A stretch of 64,000 nt of DNA, taken from positions 8,432,001-8,496,000 of the forward strand of contig NZ_CP070326.1 in NCBI RefSeq assembly GCF_016917755.1. Reading direction: 5' to 3'. The translations under genes and the position numbers were made by a program. The stretch comes from Streptomyces noursei (GTDB lineage Bacteria; Actinomycetota; Actinomycetes; Streptomycetales; Streptomycetaceae). This document shows positions 1 to 8,356 of this stretch, piece by piece. The first letter of the stretch is position 1, and each line of letters begins with the position of its first letter. The notes beneath the pieces are model-generated. The model had not been told where the DNA came from, did no database searches, and was given only the letters and a program-made list of their open reading frames with translations.

Positions 1-1
1 G

Positions 2-298
2 CAGACCGAGGTCGTGGCGTCCGCGACCGACACGGGCGGCGCCCAGGCAGTGGACGGCAAGCTGTCCGCCCCGCTGGTGCCGGGCGCCGGCACGGCGTCG
101 CCCACACCGCAGCCGAGCGCGTCGGCGCAGCAGCAGGCGGCGGAAGGGGCGCCGGACGGCGGCTGGTCCTCGGGCCGGTGGTCGGACCGCTGGGTGTGGA
201 CCGCGGTGGGCGGTGTGCTGGCGGCGCTGGCGGGCGTCGGCGGCTACCGCATGACGCGCGGGTCGGGCCGGCCGGCGCACCTGCCGCCGGGCGCCTGA
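2..298 (+). CDS. C-terminal part of a membrane-anchored protein (partial)
   Basis: The frame is open from the left edge, so the true start lies outside the window. What remains is a low-complexity Ala/Pro/Gln/Ser linker, then one hydrophobic segment (WVWTAVGGVLAALAGVGGY), then a short Arg-rich tail ending in LPPGA. This is the layout of the C-terminal anchor of a secreted or surface protein with a Pro/Ala-rich wall-spanning stalk. The extracellular domain is not visible, so no function can be assigned. The gene is followed by about 200 bp before the next start. Confidence 0.6.
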   Translation, partial: QTEVVASATDTGGAQAVDGKLSAPLVPGAGTASPTPQPSASAQQQAAEGAPDGGWSSGRWSDRWVWTAVGGVLAALAGVGGYRMTRGSGRPAHLPPGA

Positions 299-497
299 GC
301 GGACCGGTGGAGGTGCCGGGCGGTCGCGGTGGGGCTCCCCCGCCCCACCGGGGCCGCCCGGCCGGCGGAACCCACTCGTCCGGAAGCTGCCGGGCGCAAT
401 CGGCAACCTCGCGGCGGGAATCGCCCTCACTAGGGACGACAGCAGTACGCTCCGCGGGCCCGATCGGGCCCGCCCCATGTCCGTGGAGGATTTCTCA

Positions 498-938
498 GTG
501 AAGCCAGCCCGTCCCGTCCGCCGGGTCGCCGGCACCGCCGCCACCGCCCTGCTGCTGGCCGCCGGTGCCGTCGGCGCCCTGGCCTCCCCGGCCGTCGCCA
601 AGGCCAACTCGATCGCCGTCGGCAAGGTCGCGCTCGGCGCCGGCCGCCCCGCGGTCGTCACGGCCGAGATCACCTACTCCTGCGACCCGGGGTCGACCGT
701 CCACCTGGCGACCACCGCGACCGGCCTGGTCTCCAAGGGCCACCACAAGGCCGTGGCCACCGGAACGCTCGCGAACAAGAAGCTGCGGTGCGACGCCCGG
801 AACCACATCGTCCGGCTGGTCCTGCACCCCAAGCCCGGTTCGGTGTTCCACAAGAAGCAGCGCGTCGTGATCGAGGCGGCCGTCGTCACCCCGCGCGGCG
901 CCCACTACGCGGACGCTACCAAGGCCGTCACCCTCTGA
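498..938 (+). CDS. Small secreted protein with Sec signal peptide
   Basis: The product is about 146 aa. The GTG at 498 is preferred over the ATG at 477 because GGAGGA at 485-490 sits 7 nt upstream of it. The N-terminus has positive residues, a hydrophobic core (TALLLAAGAVGALA) and a probable cleavage site after SPAVA. The mature part is basic, with two cysteines (in YSCDP and LRCDA) that could form a disulfide, and repeated beta-strand-like stretches, so a small beta-sandwich is likely. I do not recognise a family. It is monocistronic, lying between the fragment on its left and the phosphatase that starts at 996. Confidence 0.75.
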   Translation: MKPARPVRRVAGTAATALLLAAGAVGALASPAVAKANSIAVGKVALGAGRPAVVTAEITYSCDPGSTVHLATTATGLVSKGHHKAVATGTLANKKLRCDARNHIVRLVLHPKPGSVFHKKQRVVIEAAVVTPRGAHYADATKAVTL

Positions 939-995
939 TCCGGCCCTGCGGCGGCCCTGCGGGCGCGGGAGCCGCCGCAGGTGTAGAGAAGAGGT

Positions 996-2108
996 ATGCG
1001 CGTCCGGCGCGGTCCGCTCCGCGAAGGCGGGCCCTGGCGGCTGAGCCACGGGCTGGTCGCCCTGCCGCTCGCCCTGATCGTGGCGGTCACCGCGCTGGAC
1101 ATCAGCTCGCCCACCACCATCCACCTGGGCCCGTTCCTGGTCGCGGCGCCGGCCCTCACCGCCGCGTTCGCGGGAGCCCGCCTCACCGGGGCCATCGGTG
1201 CCCTGGCGGTGGCCGCCCAGATCCTCATCGGCCATCTGCACGGCGGGCTGACGACCGCCAACCACGAGGCGCAGATCGCCGCGCTCTTCGTGCTCTCGGT
1301 GCTGGTCACGGTCTTCCGCTACGCCCGCGACCGGCACCAGCGGCAGCTGAGCCAGGTCCGGTCGGTGGCGGTGGCGGCCCAGCAGGTGCTGCTGTGGCCG
1401 CTGCCGCACCGGATCGGCCGGCTGCGCATCGAGTCGGCGTACATCGCGGCGGAGCAGGAGGCCGAGATCGGCGGCGACCTGTACGCGGCGGTGCCGGTGC
1501 CGGGCGGCACCCGCCTGGTGATCGGGGACGTGCGCGGCAAGGGCCTGCCCGCGATCGGGGAGGCCGCGGTGCTGATCGGGGCGTTCCGGGGCTCGGCCTA
1601 CCGGAACCTGCCGCTGCCGGCGATCGCGGCGCACCTGGGCAATTCGGTGTTCTGGAACCTCGCGCACGCCCCCGAGGAGTACTCGGAGTCCTTCGTGACC
1701 GCCGTGGTCCTGGACGTCTTCGACGACGGACCGCGCATCGAGATGGTCAACTGCGGGCACCCCCCGCCCCTGGTGCTGCGGAACGGGCGGGTCCGGCCGC
1801 TGGAGGTCACCGAGCCGGCGCTGCCGCTCGGACTGACCGCGCCGCTGGAGAGCGACTACAAGCTGGAGAGCTTCGCGTTCGGGCCGGACGAGGTGCTGCT
1901 GCTGTACACGGACGGGGTGATCGAGACCCGGAACCGCTCGGGCGCGTTCTATCCGCTGACCGACCGGCTGGCCCAGTGGAACGAGCCCGACCCGGCCGCG
2001 CTGGTCCGGCGCCTCCACGACGATCTGCTCCGGTACGCGGGCGGCAACCTGAGCGACGACGTCGCCGTGATCGCGATCACCCGGCCGCCGGAGTACGCGG
2101 CGCGGTGA
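996..2108 (+). CDS. Membrane PP2C-family (SpoIIE-type) serine/threonine phosphatase
   Basis: This 370-aa protein has three to four predicted membrane segments in residues 19-110, then a short linker and a SpoIIE/PP2C catalytic domain from about residue 140. The metal-binding and structural motifs are present: GGDLYA near 159, GDVRGKG near 176, NCGHPPP near 250, LYTDG near 302 and the terminal DDVAV near 353. In actinobacteria such proteins dephosphorylate anti-anti-sigma factors in partner-switching stress circuits. That role is inferred here because no partner gene is adjacent. It starts 57 nt after the small secreted protein and converges on the next PP2C gene. Confidence 0.88.
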   Translation: MRVRRGPLREGGPWRLSHGLVALPLALIVAVTALDISSPTTIHLGPFLVAAPALTAAFAGARLTGAIGALAVAAQILIGHLHGGLTTANHEAQIAALFVLSVLVTVFRYARDRHQRQLSQVRSVAVAAQQVLLWPLPHRIGRLRIESAYIAAEQEAEIGGDLYAAVPVPGGTRLVIGDVRGKGLPAIGEAAVLIGAFRGSAYRNLPLPAIAAHLGNSVFWNLAHAPEEYSESFVTAVVLDVFDDGPRIEMVNCGHPPPLVLRNGRVRPLEVTEPALPLGLTAPLESDYKLESFAFGPDEVLLLYTDGVIETRNRSGAFYPLTDRLAQWNEPDPAALVRRLHDDLLRYAGGNLSDDVAVIAITRPPEYAAR

Positions 2109-2144
2109 CCCGGGCCGGTCGGCGGGGCAGGTCGACGGCGGCGG

Positions 2145-3299
2145 TCAGCGCCGGCGGATGCGCGCGGCCAGCACCGCCACGTCGTCCTCGCCGCACCGGC
2201 CGCCGAGGCGCGCCAGCACTTCGTCGAGGACCTCGGCCACACCGGCACCGGCGGGCAGCCGCATCCGGGCGAGCCGGGCCAGGGAGGCGTCGATGTCCTC
2301 ACCGCGCCGCTCGACCAGGCCGTCGGTGAACATCAACAGGGTGTCGTCGGGGGTGAGCCCGCGGGTGACGATCTCGTAGCCACCTGCGCCGGTGCCCAGC
2401 GGAGGACCGGCGGGCACCGGCAGCGGCCGGGCGGTGCCGTCGGCGCCGAAGACGACCGGCGGGAGGTGGCCGGCGCTGGCGAACGAGGCGATCCCGCGGG
2501 CCGGGTCGATCTGGGCCAGCAGGCAGGTCGCCGGGCGGCGGTGGTCGTCCCGGGCCACCACCGCGTCGAGTTGGCGCAGCACCCGGTGGGGCGGCAGCTC
2601 GGCGGCGGCGACGTAGCGCAGCCCCGAGCGGTAGGCGGTCATCTCGACCGCGGCCTCCAGGCCGTGGCCCATCACGTCACCCATGACCAGCAGGGTCCGC
2701 CCGAAGTGCAGCCGCACCGCCTCGCACCAGTCGCCGCCGACCAGGGCGCCGCTGTCGACCGGCAGGTAGCGGGTGGCGAGTTCCAGGTTGGGGTGGGGGC
2801 GGCCGGGCTCGGCCAGGAGGGCGCGCTGGAGGTCCAGGGAGGTGCGCCGGGCGGCGGCGTGCCGGCGGGCGTGGGCGAGGTGGACGGCCGCCAGCCGCGC
2901 CGCGTGCTGGAGGGTGGCGGTCTCGTGCGCGGTGAAGCCGCCGCCGGCACGGGCGGCGCGCAGCACGCCGTACAGCCGGCCGTGGGCCAGCAGCGGGACG
3001 GACAGCGGGGCCGGTACGGCGGCGCCGCGCGGTTCCAGGAGGGGGGTGCGGCCCTCGGCCGCGACCCGGTGCAGGGCGGCCGGGCGGCCGTCGACCGCGT
3101 CGAGGTCGGCGGCGGGGTGGTCCGGGCTGTCGGGCAGCAGCTCCACCACGGCGGCGTCGCACAGCGACCGGCAGACGAACCGGGCGAGTTCGGCGCAGGT
3201 GGTGCCGGCGTCCAGCGTGGTGCCGATCCGCTCGGTAGCGTCCTCGGCCGCGCGCAGCCGCCGCGCCCGCTCGGCGTGGCCGGTGCTGATCGCGCTCAT
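2145..3299 (-). CDS. GAF-domain PP2C (SpoIIE-type) phosphatase
   Basis: The product is 384 aa. I start it at the ATG at 3299 (MSAISTGH), with GGAAG about 7 nt upstream, and not at longer in-frame starts whose extra residues look non-coding. Residues 15-160 form a GAF-like sensor and residues 175-384 a SpoIIE/PP2C domain with GGDWCE (about 188), GDVMGHG (about 205), ASAGHLPP, LMFTDG (about 322) and EDDVAV (about 372). All metal-ligand aspartates are kept, so it should be active. It is convergent with the membrane PP2C at 996-2108. The ligand of the GAF domain is unknown. Confidence 0.88.
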   Translation of the reverse strand: MSAISTGHAERARRLRAAEDATERIGTTLDAGTTCAELARFVCRSLCDAAVVELLPDSPDHPAADLDAVDGRPAALHRVAAEGRTPLLEPRGAAVPAPLSVPLLAHGRLYGVLRAARAGGGFTAHETATLQHAARLAAVHLAHARRHAAARRTSLDLQRALLAEPGRPHPNLELATRYLPVDSGALVGGDWCEAVRLHFGRTLLVMGDVMGHGLEAAVEMTAYRSGLRYVAAAELPPHRVLRQLDAVVARDDHRRPATCLLAQIDPARGIASFASAGHLPPVVFGADGTARPLPVPAGPPLGTGAGGYEIVTRGLTPDDTLLMFTDGLVERRGEDIDASLARLARMRLPAGAGVAEVLDEVLARLGGRCGEDDVAVLAARIRRR

Positions 3300-3471
3300 G
3301 GGTCCACTTCCGGAACTGCTGCTGGTGCGGAGAGCTGACGCGGAGGGGGCGGTGAGGGGACACTCCCCCGCGCCTTCGATCAAACACGGTGCGCAAGCCC
3401 ACCATCGGTACCGGCGGGCGGAGAGCGGATGAATTCTGGGTGCACGGCGTGCCCCGGCGTACGCCGGGGTG

Positions 3472-5028
3472 TCAGCGGGCGGTCGGTGCGGGAGCCGCAC
3501 CGGCCTCCGGGGCGGGCGAGCGGTAGGCGCGGTAGCCGCGGAAGCTGCCGGTGCCGGCCAGCGCCGCGGGCCGCCAGCCGCGGGCGAGGGCGGGCGGGGC
3601 GGCGGACGGCGGGACGAGCACCGCGACGGGCTGGTGGGCGGCCGTGGCGCGCAGCTGCTGGGGGGTGGTCCCGGCGTCGGGGCCGGCGGTCTGCCGGGAG
3701 GCGCAGCCGGCGTAGTAGGCGAGCTGGACGGCGTGGTCGCCGGTCAGGACGCAGGGCGGCCGGACGCCGAGCGCGTGCAGGGCGGTGGCGGCGGCCGTGA
3801 AGTCCTGGCGCATGTGTCGGTTGCGGGCGGTGTTCCCGGTCAGTACCGCGAACTGGACGGCCAGGTGGGCGGCGAGCGCCGTGGCGAGCAGCGCGGTGGC
3901 GCGCGGCCGGAGCCGGCCTCCGGGGGCGGCCAGTCGCCACAGGCCGTCGGCCACGGGGAGGGACAGCAGGGCGTAGGCGGGCAGCAGGAAGCGGGGCGCG
4001 GCGTAGTCGATGAGGAAGAGGTACGGCACCGCGGTCGCCGCCGCGACGGCGGTCGGCAGCAGCGCGGTGGCCGGGCGCCGGGCGCGCACCGCCGCCAGCA
4101 CGCCACCGGCGGTCAGGAGCGGCAGCAGGAACCACCACACGGCGGTGACGGGATGGGTCCAGGGCACGTCGCAGGGGCGGCACAGCCCGCGCCCGTCCAG
4201 GCTGCGGATCTGGTCGTCCACGGCCAGGTTCCAGCCGATGCCGCCCTGGATCTCGGCCGCGCGCTGCAGACGGGCGAGCAGGCCGCCATAGCGGAGGTAC
4301 GCCTCGACGATCCAGTCCGCGGCGCCCAGCAGCAGCCCACCCGCCAGCAGCGGGACCAGGGCGGGGCGCCGCCACCGGGGCACCGCGAGGGCCGCGACGG
4401 CCGGCACCAGCACCAGCCAGCCGGCGTCCGGCGGGCGCATCAGCGCCGCCGCCGCGACGGCCAGCGGCAGCCCGACGAGCGCCCGGCGGTCCGTGCGGTC
4501 CTGTACGGCGCGCAGGAAAAAGCCGGTGGCCGCCAGCGCCCCGTAGGCGGCCCAGAGGTTGGGCATGACCTGGGGCCCGTAGTAGAGGGTGATCCACAGC
4601 GTGGCGAAGAGCGCGCCGCCGAGGGCCAGCACCCGGGTGGGGAGCAGCCGCCGCCAGACCCGCAGCGCGACCCACAGGCCGGCGCCGGAGAGGAGCGCGA
4701 GGGGGATCCGCAGGGCGGTGGCGGACGGCGTCAGCGCGGCGACCGGGGCGATGAGGTAGGTGATGCCGCGGGCCCGGGGCGCGCTGAAGAAAGCGGCCGG
4801 TACATCCCGGGCGACCTGGCTGGCGTAGACCGTCTCGTCCCAGCCCAGACCGGTCCCGGGGACCACCAGGACCAGCTGGAGGAGGGCGAAGGCCGCGCCG
4901 GTGAGGGCCAGCCAGGGCAGCGGGCGCGCCGTGGCACGCGGCACGGCGGGCGGCCGGCAGTGCGCGGGGCCGGGCGCCGGGGCCATCCGCACCGCCCGGC
5001 CCTCCGGCAGGGACCGGCTCTCTTCCAT
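3472..5028 (-). CDS. Polytopic membrane glycosyltransferase-like protein (GT-C fold, family 39-like)
   Basis: This 518-aa protein starts at the ATG at 5028, preceded by GAGGTG. After a short cytoplasmic N-terminus there is a first membrane helix followed by GWDE, the acidic motif typical of the first external loop of GT-C enzymes that use polyprenyl-phosphate sugars. Eight to ten further hydrophobic segments follow, with a C-terminal extracytoplasmic region. The family assignment rests on this topology and motif; the acceptor (protein or cell-wall glycan) cannot be told. It is divergent from the ArsR-type regulator starting at 5241. Confidence 0.7.
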   Translation of the reverse strand: MEESRSLPEGRAVRMAPAPGPAHCRPPAVPRATARPLPWLALTGAAFALLQLVLVVPGTGLGWDETVYASQVARDVPAAFFSAPRARGITYLIAPVAALTPSATALRIPLALLSGAGLWVALRVWRRLLPTRVLALGGALFATLWITLYYGPQVMPNLWAAYGALAATGFFLRAVQDRTDRRALVGLPLAVAAAALMRPPDAGWLVLVPAVAALAVPRWRRPALVPLLAGGLLLGAADWIVEAYLRYGGLLARLQRAAEIQGGIGWNLAVDDQIRSLDGRGLCRPCDVPWTHPVTAVWWFLLPLLTAGGVLAAVRARRPATALLPTAVAAATAVPYLFLIDYAAPRFLLPAYALLSLPVADGLWRLAAPGGRLRPRATALLATALAAHLAVQFAVLTGNTARNRHMRQDFTAAATALHALGVRPPCVLTGDHAVQLAYYAGCASRQTAGPDAGTTPQQLRATAAHQPVAVLVPPSAAPPALARGWRPAALAGTGSFRGYRAYRSPAPEAGAAPAPTAR

Positions 5029-5240
5029 GGGCACACCTCGCGGGATGGGTGGGCGCACCTGGGGACGGTCCGCCGAGCGGTCCCGGACCGTCCCTGGTCG
5101 GGTCCACCGCCATCATGCGGGCCGAGGACCCGCCCGGCACTCCGCGCTCGCCTGTTCGGCAGGCTGCTTCGGCCTGCCGACGGGTCGGACACGCCGCCTA
5201 CACTGGGCGCTCTGGGCCACCGATGGGACGGAGTGCGGCA

Positions 5241-5606
5241 GTGGTGAGGAGCATCGAGGGGGAAGCCGCGACGGCCGATCCGTCCGCCGAGGTACTGGCC
5301 GAGGCTGCCGCGATGTTCGGGCTGCTGGCCTCTCCCCCACGACTGCACATCGTCTGGGCACTGGCCCAGGGCGAGAGCGACGTCAGCGGACTGGCCGAAC
5401 GGGTCGGCGGCGCCCTGCCCGCGATCAGCCAGCACCTGTCCAAGCTCAAGCTCGCCGGACTGGTGCGCTCCCGCCGCGAGGGCCGCCGGGTCGTCTACTT
5501 CGTCGACGACCCCGACACCGTCGCCGTGATGCGCACCCTCGTCGTCCAACTCGCCGCCCGCAGCGAGGGTGTGTCGCCGGCCCGCCTGCGTGAGCTCGGT
5601 GCCTGA
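5241..5606 (+). CDS. ArsR-family winged-helix transcriptional regulator
   Basis: The product is about 121 aa with a classic ArsR/SmtB helix-turn-helix: PPRLHIVWAL, then SGLAERVGGALPAISQHLSKLKLAGLVRSRREGR-type recognition helix and wing (quoted in parts, residues about 30-85). The GTG at 5241 is chosen because GGAG at 5230-5233 is correctly spaced; the ATG at 5223 lacks a ribosome-binding site. The family represses metal-transport genes. Its stop overlaps the start of the P-type ATPase by 8 nt, so the two are co-transcribed and the regulator probably controls that pump. No Cys-rich metal site (ELCVCDL type) is visible, so any metal site must use His/Asp/Glu, or it senses something else. Confidence 0.88.
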   Translation: MVRSIEGEAATADPSAEVLAEAAAMFGLLASPPRLHIVWALAQGESDVSGLAERVGGALPAISQHLSKLKLAGLVRSRREGRRVVYFVDDPDTVAVMRTLVVQLAARSEGVSPARLRELGA

Positions 5607-8343
5607 GATCACCGCGGCGCCGGGGGCCGGCCAGGTGCCCCCGGACGCGGAAGCGGTGCGCGCGGACGTCGAGGCCGGGACGGTGGAGCCGGCGGCGCTG
5701 ACCGCGCTGACGTCGTTGCAGCTGCTGCGGCGGTTGGACAGCGGGCCGCGCGGGCTGACCGAGGCCCAGGCCGAGGAGCGGCTGACCCGGTGCGGGGAGA
5801 ACACCGTGCCGTCGTGGCGTCCGGTGTCCTGGCCGCGGCGCTTCCTGGGTGCGCTGCGGGATCCGTTCACCACGGTGCTGCTGTGCCTGGGGCTGGTCTC
5901 GGCGGCCGTCGCGTCCTGGGGCACCGCCTGCGTGATCATGACGCTGGTGGTGGTCAGCTGTGCGCTGCGATCCGGCGGTGAGCACCAGGCCGGTCGGGCG
6001 ATGGCGGCGCTGCAGGAGCTGGTCGCCACCACCGCGACGGTGCAGCGCCGGTCCGCCGCGGACGCGCCGCCGCAGCTGCGGGAGCTCCCCGTCGACCAGT
6101 TGGTGGTCGGTGACGTGGTGCGGCTGGGCCCCGGCGACCTGGTGCCGGCGGACGTCCGGCTGCTGCGCGCCAACGGGCTGACGGTGCACCAGGCGGCGCT
6201 GACCGGGGAGTCCGCGCCGGTGCCGAAGCGCGCGGTGGACGCCCCGCCCGGCACCGACCAGGACGCGCCCGAGCCGCCGCACATGTGCTTCCAGGGCAGC
6301 AGCGTGGCGACCGGCAGCGGGACCGGTCTGGTGGTGGCGACCGGCGCGGACACCCGGTTCGCCGCCGCGTACCGCGGGCCGGCCCGGCGGCGCGGCGAGA
6401 CCGCCTTCGACCGGTCGGTGCACGGCATCGCCTGGACGCTGATCCGCTTCATGCTGCTGACGCCGCCGCTGGTGCTGATGGCCAATGCCGCGCTGCGCGG
6501 GCGGGGGCTGGAGACGCTGCCGTTCGCGGTGGCCGTCGCGGTCGGGCTGACGCCGGAGATGCTGCCGGTGATCGTGACCACCGCGCTCGCCCGGGGCGCC
6601 TCGCTGCTGGCCCGGACCAGCGGGGTGATCGTCAAGCGGCTGCCGGCGCTGCACGACCTCGGCGCGATCGACGTGCTGTGCCTGGACAAGACCGGCACCC
6701 TCACCCAGGACCGGCCGGTCGTGGTGCGGTCCGCCGGCCCGGACGGCGCGCCCGATCCGGACGTGCTGCACTGGGCGGCCGTGAACAGCTTCTGGACCAT
6801 CGAACTGGCCGAACTGCCGGTGCCGGACGCCCTGGACGAGGCGGTGCTGACCGCCGCGGACGAACGGGGCACCGACCCGCTGGAGTACGAGGGCATCGCG
6901 GCGCTGCCGTTCGACCCGATGGTGCGGATGTCCACGGCGGTGATCCGCCGCCCGGGGCGGCACGGCACCCACACCCTGGTCGTCAAGGGCGCGGTGGAGG
7001 ACGTGCTGGAGCGGTGCGGGCGGCTACGGACCGGCGGCGGCGAGACCGCGCTGGACGAGGCGGCCCGGGAACGGCTGCTGCGGTGCGCAGCCGAGGAGGC
7101 GGACGGCGGGTTCCGGCTGCTGGCGGTGGCTCGCGGCGACCGCCGGCCCCGGCTCGGCGGATACACCGACGGCGACGTGCGGGGCCTGACCTTCCTGGGC
7201 TTCGTGGCGCTGAGCGATGAGCTGGCGCCGTCGGCGGCGGACGCCCTGCGGGTGCTGACCGAGCGCCAGGTGGCGGTGAAGGTGCTCACCGGCGACCATC
7301 CCGGCACCGCGGCCCGGGCCTGCCGGGACCTGGGGCTGCCGCCGGGCGAGGTGGTCACCGCCGGCCGGCTCGCCGGGCTGGAGGGGCCGGCGCTGGCCGA
7401 GGCAGTCGGCGCGGCCACGGTCGTGGCGCGCTGCACGGCGCAGGACAAGGCCAGGATCGTCGCCGCACTGCGGGCGGACGGGCACACCACCGGGTTCCTG
7501 GGCGACGGGGTCAACGACCTGCCGGCGCTGCAAGCGGCGGACGTCGGGATCTGCCCGCGCGGGGCGGTACCGGTGGCGCGCGAGGGCGCCGATGTGGTGC
7601 TGGCCGAGAAGGACCTGACCGCGATCGAGCGGGCGATCACCGCCGGCCGGCACGCCAGCGGCAACATCGCGGCCTATCTGCGGATCACCCTGTCGTCCAA
7701 CCTCGGCAACGTGATCGCCATGCTGGCGGCGGGGCTGCTGCTGCCGTTCCTGCCGATGCTGCCGGCGCAGGTCCTGGTGCAGAACCTCTGCTTCGACGCG
7801 GCGCAGCTCTCGCTCGCCTTCGACCGGCCGACCGTGGGGGCGGCGCGCCGACCGGCGGTGCTGCGGCCGCGGGTCTTCCTCCGCTTCATCACCGGGTTCG
7901 GCCTGATCAACGCCATGGCGGACCTGGCGACCTTCGGGGTGCTGGCGTTCGTCGCCCATGCCACGCCGGGGACGGACAGCCCGACGATGTTCCACGCCGG
8001 GTGGTTCACCGAGAACCTGCTCACCCAGGGGATGGTGATGCTGCTGCTGCGTACGGGGCGGCGGGCCGCCGAGGGGCGCATGGTGGGACCGATCCACCTG
8101 GCGGTGACCGGGCTGGCGGTGGTCGGCCTGCTGCTGCCGGTGTCGCCGGTGGCGCCGCTGCTGGCCATGTCGGCCCCGCCGCCGCTGTACTACCTGCTGC
8201 TGTCGGCGGTCCTGACGCTCTACGGTGCGGCGCTGGCGTTCGCGCGGATGCGGTACGCGCGCCGGGAGAGCGGCGAGGGCGTGCCCGACGGATCGCCGGA
8301 ACGATCCGCGGAACACGCCCTCGTAGGGGGTCAGAACGCCTGA
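5599..8343 (+). CDS. mgtA: MgtA/MgtB-type magnesium-translocating P-type ATPase
   Basis: This 914-aa P-type ATPase starts at the GTG at 5599, inside the end of the ArsR gene. The ordered motifs are TGESAP (about residue 200, actuator), phosphorylation site DKTGTLT (Asp about 363), KGAVEDVL in the nucleotide domain and GDGVNDLPAL (about 635) in the hinge, with six C-terminal membrane segments. The layout and the FLGDGVND / NLCFDAAQLSLAFD stretches match type IIIB Mg2+-importing ATPases. No N-terminal heavy-metal CxxC domain is present, which argues against Cu/Zn export. Control by the co-transcribed ArsR protein is inferred. Confidence 0.88.
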   Translation: MPEITAAPGAGQVPPDAEAVRADVEAGTVEPAALTALTSLQLLRRLDSGPRGLTEAQAEERLTRCGENTVPSWRPVSWPRRFLGALRDPFTTVLLCLGLVSAAVASWGTACVIMTLVVVSCALRSGGEHQAGRAMAALQELVATTATVQRRSAADAPPQLRELPVDQLVVGDVVRLGPGDLVPADVRLLRANGLTVHQAALTGESAPVPKRAVDAPPGTDQDAPEPPHMCFQGSSVATGSGTGLVVATGADTRFAAAYRGPARRRGETAFDRSVHGIAWTLIRFMLLTPPLVLMANAALRGRGLETLPFAVAVAVGLTPEMLPVIVTTALARGASLLARTSGVIVKRLPALHDLGAIDVLCLDKTGTLTQDRPVVVRSAGPDGAPDPDVLHWAAVNSFWTIELAELPVPDALDEAVLTAADERGTDPLEYEGIAALPFDPMVRMSTAVIRRPGRHGTHTLVVKGAVEDVLERCGRLRTGGGETALDEAARERLLRCAAEEADGGFRLLAVARGDRRPRLGGYTDGDVRGLTFLGFVALSDELAPSAADALRVLTERQVAVKVLTGDHPGTAARACRDLGLPPGEVVTAGRLAGLEGPALAEAVGAATVVARCTAQDKARIVAALRADGHTTGFLGDGVNDLPALQAADVGICPRGAVPVAREGADVVLAEKDLTAIERAITAGRHASGNIAAYLRITLSSNLGNVIAMLAAGLLLPFLPMLPAQVLVQNLCFDAAQLSLAFDRPTVGAARRPAVLRPRVFLRFITGFGLINAMADLATFGVLAFVAHATPGTDSPTMFHAGWFTENLLTQGMVMLLLRTGRRAAEGRMVGPIHLAVTGLAVVGLLLPVSPVAPLLAMSAPPPLYYLLLSAVLTLYGAALAFARMRYARRESGEGVPDGSPERSAEHALVGGQNA

Positions 8344-8356
8344 CGGGGCGGGCGGC

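Noticed and set aside
495-2018. Long open frame antisense to the small secreted protein and the PP2C gene
   Set aside because: Arg/Gln/Val-rich composition with no domain; it follows from GC bias of the real genes on the other strand.
4731-7667. 978-codon open frame antisense to the ATPase
   Set aside because: Ser/Arg/Thr-rich shadow of the P-type ATPase, with no motif of its own.
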